From the NCBI GenBank assembly GCA_009705225.1, contig WLCQ01000008.1, positions 1 to 34,894 on the forward strand: DNA of 34,894 nucleotides. Direction: 5' to 3'. A program made the position numbers and the translations under genes. The notes under the pieces are model-generated. The model ran no database searches and had not been told where the DNA came from. It saw only the letters and a list, made by a program, of their open reading frames with translations. The DNA comes from Actinomycetota bacterium. Lineage in GTDB: Bacteria > Actinomycetota > Acidimicrobiia > Acidimicrobiales > Acidimicrobilacustridaceae. The number at the start of each line of letters is the position of its first letter. Position 1 is the stretch's first letter. Below, piece after piece: positions 18,352-25,778 of the stretch.

Positions 18352-19311
18352 ATGACGGCAACAACAGCCACCCGAATCAGCCCCGCTTACGACGACGTCG
18401 ATGCAGTCCTCTCCGTCGTGCGTTCCACCGGCCCATACTGGCCACTGGCCAACTATGCCGGCAACGATGCCGAAATGGCTGCGCTCGGATCACGTCCCGC
18501 GGTGTTTGTGCCACCGTGGTTCCGCCAGGACATCGGAGCTGGGGGCCTCCCACTCGTCAATGGCGCCGAAGTCATTGTCGATAACCCGCACTTCATCGCT
18601 GCGGCTCACGCGGTGTACGGCGCCGGGTGCATCGTGCGACCCACCAACGCCTATGTGAACATCATGGGACCGACCCCGTTCCCGTTCATGCCCCATCTCG
18701 ACGTGCCGGCGTTCCGCGGTTTCACCCGCGCGGACCATCCGATCTGGTTGCTCAAGGTCATGCAGAATTCGGGCATGTTCGAGCAGTGGCGCATTCATAT
18801 CGCCACTGCCGTTTCCTGGTTCTATGAGGGCGAGGGCGGCGATTTCAACTACTGGCCCGAGGGCCCAGACGGTCCGCAGATGGCTGAATCTCCACCGATG
18901 CGCAATGTGAGCATCGTGGCCGATAACGAAGCCACGTTCCACGGGGTGGCGCCAGTGGGCCCTGCGGACGCAAAGGTGCCACGCGGCATCGACAGCCACA
19001 GCCGCATGGTGCACAGCGGTGCTGGTTGGGATGTGCTCGACGCCGACGGTGGAGTCATCACCAGTTTCACCGATGCTGAGGTCCGAATCACTGTTTCGTG
19101 GAAGGCCGATGTCTTTCTCGATGCGGAAGAAGCCCGCCGTGCTGATGCCGGCGAGGACGCGCTTGATCTCGACACTGTCGTCACCATGTTCCAGACCGAT
19201 CTCCACGCTCGCGGGGTCGGCATCGACCGTCCGACCGATCCCGTTCACAACGAGGAATGGGTGGCACTGATTGCGGCCACCTACCCCGAGAACCCGCCGC
19301 ACATGTCCTGA
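18352..19311 (+). CDS. Uncharacterised protein, possibly 2OG-Fe(II) oxygenase-like fold
   Basis: HLD (in FMPHLDVPAF), distal His in TFHGVAPVG, later VRITVSWKADVF fit an HxD...H...R pattern. Fold assignment is inference. Confidence 0.5.
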   Translation: MTATTATRISPAYDDVDAVLSVVRSTGPYWPLANYAGNDAEMAALGSRPAVFVPPWFRQDIGAGGLPLVNGAEVIVDNPHFIAAAHAVYGAGCIVRPTNAYVNIMGPTPFPFMPHLDVPAFRGFTRADHPIWLLKVMQNSGMFEQWRIHIATAVSWFYEGEGGDFNYWPEGPDGPQMAESPPMRNVSIVADNEATFHGVAPVGPADAKVPRGIDSHSRMVHSGAGWDVLDADGGVITSFTDAEVRITVSWKADVFLDAEEARRADAGEDALDLDTVVTMFQTDLHARGVGIDRPTDPVHNEEWVALIAATYPENPPHMS

Positions 19312-19315
19312 CCCC

Positions 19316-20245
19316 GTGAGCATTGCCAGCCTTGCCGATCGAATACGGCCCCGGACACGCCTACGGGCCGCCCGCTCCCACTGGAGCGCGCGCCGTCATG
19401 CGCTTCCAGACTTTCTGATTCTCGGTACCCAGAAGGGCGGCACCTCGTCGCTCTTCGACTATCTCACTGCGCTTCCGGGGGTGATCACATCCGCGACCAA
19501 GGAACTGCACTTCTTCACCAAACATTCCGTATCGAATTTCTACGACAACCATGGGCTCGATTGGTACCGATCCCAGTTCCCACTCCGAAGCGAACTGCGA
19601 CAGGCAGGAGCGATAACCGGCGAGGCCACACCGCGCTACATGTACGAACCGCTGGCGATGACCCGGATCGCCCGGGACCTCCCCGACAGCCGTTGGATCG
19701 TGATCCTTCGCGAGCCCATTGAACGCGCGCAGTCACATTACGAGATGATGACCGGCTTCGGGAAGGAACAGCGATCGTTCACCGACGCTTTGCACGATGA
19801 CCTTAAAGTGTTCATCGCAAGCACCAGTACCGCGAGCGCTTCAGCGCCGACCCGTTACGACAACCTCGATTATCTGGAGCGCGGCATCTACACGCAGCAG
19901 CTTTCAGTCATCGCAGGGCTCCGGCCGGGCATCCCCACCCTCGTGCTGTTCAGCGAGCATCTCTTCGCCGGCGATCCGACGAGTTTCTCGCTGCTGCATT
20001 CCTTCCTCGGACTCCCGGAACCCGAAGCGAATCGGTTCCCACACTCACGTCGCGGGCAGGGAACGACCACAATCGATCCGATCGCCCGCGAGCGACTGGC
20101 GACCTTCTTCACCGAGAACAACGCTGGTCTGGCAGAGCTGCTGCAGTCCGATCGGTTCGTCACCGTTGATCCAACGACCTGGCCGGACTGGGTGCATCGC
20201 GGCCACCTACCCCGAGCACCCTCCGAGGATGGCCTGATCGTGTGA
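19316..20245 (+). CDS. PAPS-dependent sulfotransferase domain protein
   Basis: FLILGTQKGGTSSLFDYLTALPG and VILREPIERAQSHYEMM. GTG at 19316, 4 nt after the previous stop. Confidence 0.87.
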   Translation: MSIASLADRIRPRTRLRAARSHWSARRHALPDFLILGTQKGGTSSLFDYLTALPGVITSATKELHFFTKHSVSNFYDNHGLDWYRSQFPLRSELRQAGAITGEATPRYMYEPLAMTRIARDLPDSRWIVILREPIERAQSHYEMMTGFGKEQRSFTDALHDDLKVFIASTSTASASAPTRYDNLDYLERGIYTQQLSVIAGLRPGIPTLVLFSEHLFAGDPTSFSLLHSFLGLPEPEANRFPHSRRGQGTTTIDPIARERLATFFTENNAGLAELLQSDRFVTVDPTTWPDWVHRGHLPRAPSEDGLIV

Positions 20246-21705
20246 CCGTCGGGAAACCTGCGGGAATCGCCGGGAGTTGGTCCATTTGGATTCGACCAAG
20301 AGCATCTCTCCAGCCTCAGGCTGCTCATGAAAGACTCCCGGCTGTGACAGAGCATTCATCGGCGCCTTCGGACCCGTACATCCGCGTTCGGCGGAACTAC
20401 CTCTTCGGCCTGTTCACCGCCGACTTCGGCCAGGGGATGACGAACCTGACGAGCAGCTTCCTCATCTACCAGCAGACCGGCAAGGTCTCGTTCGTGGCAC
20501 TCATCATCGTTATGACCAATCTCCCCCAGTTGCTGCTGCCCACCGTGGCCACCCGCCTGGCGCACCGGCTCGGCGGCCCCAAGCTCTACGTGCTGACCTG
20601 GGGTGGCTCGTACACACTGCTTCTCGTACCGTTCGCGCTCGCTCTCACCGGGCATCTGACCACGCTCACGCTCCTTGGATGGTTCCTGTTGCAGGGTGTG
20701 GTCCAAGGGCTCGGCTCGCCCGCCGCAGGCATCGTGCGAACCCTCATCGCACCACCAGGTGGTTCCGCCGTGTTCAACGGCAAAGCGGTCCGGGCCATGT
20801 CCGCGGCGCTGATGTTCGGGATCCTCACCGGCGGGGCACTGCTCGCCATTGTCGGTCCGGGATGGATCTATTTCATCGCCTGTCTTGCCGGCTACCCACT
20901 GGTGCTCTCGGTGGTGCCACTGCTTCGAACGGCCCGGGTCGAGACAGCAACTGCACCGAGTCGGTTCTTCGATGTGTTCGACGTTCGGCGATCAAACCCT
21001 GAGATCCGGGCTGCCTTCCGATTCACCTTCATCATCTTCCTGCTCGGGGGCTACTACGTCACGCTCCCGGACATCGCCAGCCGCATCGGCCACCGGGCCA
21101 TGATCCTGTCCTCGCTGCAGGCGGCGGCCGTGTTCGGTGGAATGTTCGTGGTGATCGGCGTGCGGCTCATCCACCAGCGGGCCACGTGGCTGGCAGTACA
21201 ACGGGCCTGCATCGGCGTGGTGGGCGTGGCAACCCTCTATCTGGGTTGGGTTGCGTTCCGCGATCACCAGCCCATCTGGTATCTCGCCACCGCGATCGTG
21301 GCGATCATCCCACTCGGCTTCGCACTCAACCTCGACTCCGCGGTCCTCAACGCAGCGGTGCAGGTAGCTGCTCCTCCCGAATCTCGAACACCCGTGCTCA
21401 CTGCGTTCGCGTTGATCCCACTGGTCGCGCTCCCGGCCAGCGAACTCGTCGTCGGAGCGATCGCCGATCTCGCGTCGGTCTCGCTCGCGCTGATGATGCT
21501 CGGGGGTCTCACATTGGTGCTGGTACTGCTGCCCCGCCATGGCTCGATGCGCGCGGCGATGACATCGCTCGATGATGAGCATGTGTTCCCTGAATCAGAA
21601 CTCGGGTTCGCCACCACAATCGGGGCCATCAAGGACGCTGGTCAGGAGATCGCTGATCAGGTGATCGGACCGGAGATCCCGTTCATCGAGGAGCGCGAGC
21701 GCTAG
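20242..21705 (+). CDS. MFS transporter
   Basis: Multiple hydrophobic TM segments, YLFGLFTADFGQGMTNLTSSFLIYQQTG start region. GTG start overlaps the sulfotransferase stop (GTGA); GTG at 20344 is an alternative. Confidence 0.75.
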   Translation: MTVGKPAGIAGSWSIWIRPRASLQPQAAHERLPAVTEHSSAPSDPYIRVRRNYLFGLFTADFGQGMTNLTSSFLIYQQTGKVSFVALIIVMTNLPQLLLPTVATRLAHRLGGPKLYVLTWGGSYTLLLVPFALALTGHLTTLTLLGWFLLQGVVQGLGSPAAGIVRTLIAPPGGSAVFNGKAVRAMSAALMFGILTGGALLAIVGPGWIYFIACLAGYPLVLSVVPLLRTARVETATAPSRFFDVFDVRRSNPEIRAAFRFTFIIFLLGGYYVTLPDIASRIGHRAMILSSLQAAAVFGGMFVVIGVRLIHQRATWLAVQRACIGVVGVATLYLGWVAFRDHQPIWYLATAIVAIIPLGFALNLDSAVLNAAVQVAAPPESRTPVLTAFALIPLVALPASELVVGAIADLASVSLALMMLGGLTLVLVLLPRHGSMRAAMTSLDDEHVFPESELGFATTIGAIKDAGQEIADQVIGPEIPFIEERER

Positions 21706-21732
21706 CGACTGCGCCCTGACCATCGACGAGGG

Positions 21733-22950
21733 TTACTCGATGCGCAGACCCGAGATGGCGCGGGCGATGACGAGACGCTGGATCTCGGAGGTACCTTCGA
21801 AGATCGTGAAGATCTTGGAATCACGATGCCAGCGCTCCACCGGGTACTCGCGGGTGTAGCCGTAGCCACCGAGGATCTGAATGGCTTGCTCGGTGACCCA
21901 CACCGCAACCTCGCCGGCCTTCAGCTTGGACATCGAACCCTCACCGGCAACGAATTCCTTGCCAGTTGCGGCCATCCATGACGCCCGGTGCACGAGCAGA
22001 CGAGCAGCGTCGATCTCCATCTTCATGTCGGCGAGCTTGAAGGCGATCGACTGGTTCATGATGATCGGACGACCGAACGCAACACGCTCCTTGGCGTACT
22101 GCAGCGAATACTCGTAGGCCGCACGGGCAACGCCGAGAGCCTGTGCGCCGACCGATGGGCGGGTGGCCTCGAAGGTGGCCATGGCCGGCTGCTTCTCGCC
22201 GGTACGACCGGCATCGCGACCGCGGGCCAGCTTGGCGTCGAGCTTCTCCTTGCCACCGAGCAGGCAGTGCCCCGGAACACGCACATCGTCGAGCACGACC
22301 TCGGCGGTATGCGAGGCCTTGATGCCGTGCTTCTTGTACTTCTGACCCTGTGAAAGACCCTTGGTGCCGGGCGGAACGATGAAGCTGGCCTGACCACGAC
22401 CCTTGAGCTCAGGATCGACCGCAGCGACGACCACATGCACATCCGCGATGCCGCCGTTGGTGATCCAGGCCTTGGTGCCGTTGAGTACCCATTCGTCCTT
22501 CGCCTCGTCATAGACGGCACGGGTGCGCAGCGAGGACACATCGGAACCGGCGTCGGGCTCGCTCACGCAGAACGCACCGAGCTTGACGTCGTCGGCGGTG
22601 CCGTAGCACTGCGGCACCCATTCCATGACCTGCTCAGGGGTGCCATTGCCACTGATGCCCGCCGCGGCGAGGCCAGAACCCATGATGGCGAGCGCGATAC
22701 CGGCGTCGCCCCAGGACAACTCTTCGATGAACAACGGAAGGGTGAGACCGGTGGGATCAGACATGGCACTGAGGAGGAACTCCCAGCCGTACACGCCGAT
22801 GTTCGCGGCCTCTTGCACGATTGGCATGGGGAACTCTTCGCGCTCATCCCATTCCTCGGCGGCAGGACGGATCACGTTTGCAGCGAAGTCGTGGACCCAG
22901 TCCTTGATGGTCTGCTGGTCCTCATTGATGTCGAGACTGAATTCGGCCAT
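21733..22950 (-). CDS. Acyl-CoA dehydrogenase (copy 2)
   Basis: Same length (405 aa) and nearly the same sequence as copy 1, all ACAD motifs conserved. Confidence 0.93.
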   Translation of the reverse strand: MAEFSLDINEDQQTIKDWVHDFAANVIRPAAEEWDEREEFPMPIVQEAANIGVYGWEFLLSAMSDPTGLTLPLFIEELSWGDAGIALAIMGSGLAAAGISGNGTPEQVMEWVPQCYGTADDVKLGAFCVSEPDAGSDVSSLRTRAVYDEAKDEWVLNGTKAWITNGGIADVHVVVAAVDPELKGRGQASFIVPPGTKGLSQGQKYKKHGIKASHTAEVVLDDVRVPGHCLLGGKEKLDAKLARGRDAGRTGEKQPAMATFEATRPSVGAQALGVARAAYEYSLQYAKERVAFGRPIIMNQSIAFKLADMKMEIDAARLLVHRASWMAATGKEFVAGEGSMSKLKAGEVAVWVTEQAIQILGGYGYTREYPVERWHRDSKIFTIFEGTSEIQRLVIARAISGLRIE

Positions 22951-23006
22951 GGGGCAACCTCGGAGATCGGCCGGCGGTGACTCGCCGGAACGGGGGATCC
23001 CGAGAA

Positions 23007-23022
23007 GTTACCTCGCGGTAAC
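23007..23022. promoter_or_regulatory. Palindromic putative operator GTTACC-TCGC-GGTAAC
   Basis: Same half-sites as 18248-18263, 57 bp upstream of ACAD copy 2 start; overlaps the last codons and stop of the MFS gene. Confidence 0.5.
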
Positions 23023-24345
23023 CGCTTGTGCGGAACGAGTGGCCGTGGGCAGCAGCAGCAGGGCAAGTACCGCCAGGGCCGCGCCGAGGGCATAGGGCAC
23101 GCCCACCCCGGAGAACTCGAACAGCGATCCGGCGACGAGCGGGCCAAGAACCCGAGCTAACCCACCGGCGGACTGCTGCCAACCCAACCACTGCCCGCGC
23201 TGGCGTCCGGCGAGCCCGGCCACCGCCGAGGACAGCGTGGGCGTTAGCAGGCCCTGACCGACCGTGAGCAACAGCAGTGCCGGAATGAGACCTGACCAAC
23301 CGAGATCAACCGCGAGCAGACCGAGACCGATCGCGTTGGCGAGTAGCCCGAACTGCATCGTGCGGTGTTCGCCGAGACGACGGGTGACCGGACCGACGAG
23401 TCCACCCTGGACCGCGACCAAAACCACACCGATTCCGGCGAACACGCCCGCGGTCTGGGCCAACTCGAGTCCGAGCCGTTGCTTGGCCAACAAGGAGAAC
23501 GTTGCCTCGAACCCGCTGAACGCGACAACGCCGACGAAGGCCACGACGATGAGTCGCATGATGACCGCGCGGGTCGATGGCGGGAGTTCGTCGTCGTCGG
23601 GACGCACCAGATGCGCGGGTTCGACGATGCCGGGTCCGTCGAGTGCCGGAGCCGACGCGATGTTCTCCCCGTCGATCTCCGCCTCGGCGGCAGCTCGCGA
23701 ATGCTCGGCCTCACGAGCGGCGACCACCTCCGGAATGGCCAGCGGATGGCCGGCGACGCCTTTCGCGGTCTCCGGTAGTCGACGGATGGCGACGATGCCG
23801 TTGACCGCGGCGATAGCCGCGGCGATGAAGAACGGAAGCTTCGGGCTGGCGAGTGCGGCCAAGCCGCCGATGGCAGGACCAGCAACGAAGCCAACACCGA
23901 ACGCCGCACCGATGAGCCCCATGAGGCGGGCGCGGTCACGCGGAGCAGCGAGATCGCCGACCGACGCCTGGACAACCGACACCGAAGCACCAGAGATGCC
24001 GTCGATGATGCGCCCGAGGAACAGGATGCCGATGGAGCCAGCCACTCCCGTGAGCAACGAACCCGCGGCGGTGCCGAACAGCGACAGGATGATGAGCGGC
24101 TTGCGACCAATGCGATCACTGAGTCGACCCCACACCGGGGCGAACAGCAGTTGCGCAAGTGAGAACGACGCCGACAGCACGCCGATGAGTGCCGCACCGG
24201 CACCGAAGCGTTCGGCGTACTGCGGAAGGATCGGCAGCACGATGCCGAAACCGATCAGGTCAATGGCCACCGTGACCCAGAGGACACCGAACCCTCTGGG
24301 CAACGGGGTGCGTTCCGCTCCCCCACGTCGATTGGAGCGAGCCAT
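23008..24345 (-). CDS. MFS transporter (TetA/drug-efflux-like)
   Basis: FGVLWVTVAIDLIGFGIVLPILPQYAERFGA and WGRLSDRIGRKPLIILSLFG motif A, long central hydrophilic loop. Start at 24345 overlaps the cysS stop. Confidence 0.87.
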   Translation of the reverse strand: MARSNRRGGAERTPLPRGFGVLWVTVAIDLIGFGIVLPILPQYAERFGAGAALIGVLSASFSLAQLLFAPVWGRLSDRIGRKPLIILSLFGTAAGSLLTGVAGSIGILFLGRIIDGISGASVSVVQASVGDLAAPRDRARLMGLIGAAFGVGFVAGPAIGGLAALASPKLPFFIAAAIAAVNGIVAIRRLPETAKGVAGHPLAIPEVVAAREAEHSRAAAEAEIDGENIASAPALDGPGIVEPAHLVRPDDDELPPSTRAVIMRLIVVAFVGVVAFSGFEATFSLLAKQRLGLELAQTAGVFAGIGVVLVAVQGGLVGPVTRRLGEHRTMQFGLLANAIGLGLLAVDLGWSGLIPALLLLTVGQGLLTPTLSSAVAGLAGRQRGQWLGWQQSAGGLARVLGPLVAGSLFEFSGVGVPYALGAALAVLALLLLPTATRSAQAVTAR

Positions 24346-25709
24346 CAGGCGGGACGGACCTGCGTACCGGTGGCGGTGTCCTCGACGATCCAACCCTCGG
24401 CGATCAACGCATCTCGAATGGCATCGGATGCGGCGAAGTCTCGTGCGGCTCGAGCAGTGTCGCGGGCCGCAGCACGCTCCAACACCTCTGCCGGAATCTC
24501 GGAACCACCCGCATCGAGCACCAGGCCCACCGCTGCACAGATCTCGGCCACGACTGCGGCGAGCGCTGCCGCTGTTGCGGTGTCGCCGGAATCGAGCGCT
24601 GAGTTGACCTCGGTGACCAGCCCGAACAACTGAGCGACAGCGGCCGGCGTGTCGAGATCAGAATCCATCGCCCGCACGAATTCAGCGAGAGCAGTGGGGT
24701 CGGGCATCGCTGACGGCAGTTGCGCCGAAGCGACCCGACGAGCGAATGAATCAAGTCGGCGCAGGGCGGCAGCAGCATCGTCGGTGCTGGCGCGAGTGAC
24801 CTCGACCGGTGAGCGGTAATGCGATCGCAGCACGAGGAGCCGATAGGCACGCGGGTCGGTGGATTCAACGAGATCGAGCAGATTGGTGAAGTTGCCGAGG
24901 CTCTTGGCCATCTTCTCGCCACCGACCTCGACGAATCCGTTATGCATCCAATGTCGGGCGAAGGTGCGGCCCGCGGCAACAGCCTGCGCGCGCTCGTTCT
25001 CATGGTGCGGGAAGGCGAGATCCTGTCCACCGCCATGGAGATCGAAGCCGTCGCCGAGCAGGTCGAGTGACATGACCACACATTCGGTATGCCAACCGGG
25101 TCGACCCTCGCCCCACGGCGAAGGCCACGAGGGTTCTCCGGGCTTCACGAACTTCCAGAGCGCGAAGTCGATCGGTGAATGTTTGTGATCGGCCACCTCG
25201 ACGCGGGCGCCGGCCTGCATGGACTCGATGGTCTGACGGGCGAGCAGTCCGTAATCACTGACCACCGATGGCGAGAAGTACACGCCATCGTCGGAGACAT
25301 ATGCGACATCACGGGTGATGAGATCAGCGATGAGTTCGACCATCTGCTCGACGTAGTCGGTGGCATGGGGGTCGGAGGTGGGGCGCATGACACCGATGGC
25401 ATCCATGGCCCGCCACCACACCGACTCGCACTTCTCGGCGATATCGGACCAGTCGCGACCCTCAGTGTTGGCCCGATTGATGATCTTGTCGTCGATGTCA
25501 GTGATGTTCGAGACGTAGTCGACCTCGAGCCCCGACCACAGCAGATACCGGCGCAGCACATCGAACACCAACGAGAAGCGACCATGCCCGAGATGAGGTG
25601 GCCCGTAGACGGTGGGGCCGCACACGTACATGGAGACACGCCCCGGCTGGCGGGGTTCGAACGGGATGACCTTGCCCGCAGCGGTGTCGAAGAGGTGCAG
25701 CACGGCCAC
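24345..25709 (-). CDS. cysS: Cysteine--tRNA ligase
   Basis: MYVCGPTVYGPPHLGHGR (HIGH region), VSNITDIDDKI, HNGFVEVGGEKMAKSLGNF (KMSKS region). Confidence 0.95.
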   Translation of the reverse strand: MAVLHLFDTAAGKVIPFEPRQPGRVSMYVCGPTVYGPPHLGHGRFSLVFDVLRRYLLWSGLEVDYVSNITDIDDKIINRANTEGRDWSDIAEKCESVWWRAMDAIGVMRPTSDPHATDYVEQMVELIADLITRDVAYVSDDGVYFSPSVVSDYGLLARQTIESMQAGARVEVADHKHSPIDFALWKFVKPGEPSWPSPWGEGRPGWHTECVVMSLDLLGDGFDLHGGGQDLAFPHHENERAQAVAAGRTFARHWMHNGFVEVGGEKMAKSLGNFTNLLDLVESTDPRAYRLLVLRSHYRSPVEVTRASTDDAAAALRRLDSFARRVASAQLPSAMPDPTALAEFVRAMDSDLDTPAAVAQLFGLVTEVNSALDSGDTATAAALAAVVAEICAAVGLVLDAGGSEIPAEVLERAAARDTARAARDFAASDAIRDALIAEGWIVEDTATGTQVRPA

Positions 25710-25778
25710 TCACGCTACCCGCCCCACCACAGTCGGCCGCGAGCCGACCGCCGATGGCGCACTACCGTTGACGACATC

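Noticed and set aside
23264-24607. 447 aa + strand ORF rich in Pro/Ser/Ala/Arg
   Set aside because: Antisense to the MFS transporter and cysS; low-complexity composition, no motif.
25179-25778. N-terminal 200 aa extension of the valS ORF
   Set aside because: Antisense to cysS; the ValRS homology begins after ATG 25779.
25710-25778. Hairpin GTCGGC-CGCGA-GCCGAC between cysS and valS considered as T-box or riboswitch
   Set aside because: Too short and no T-box/specifier features; in GC-rich DNA a 6-bp repeat is weak evidence.
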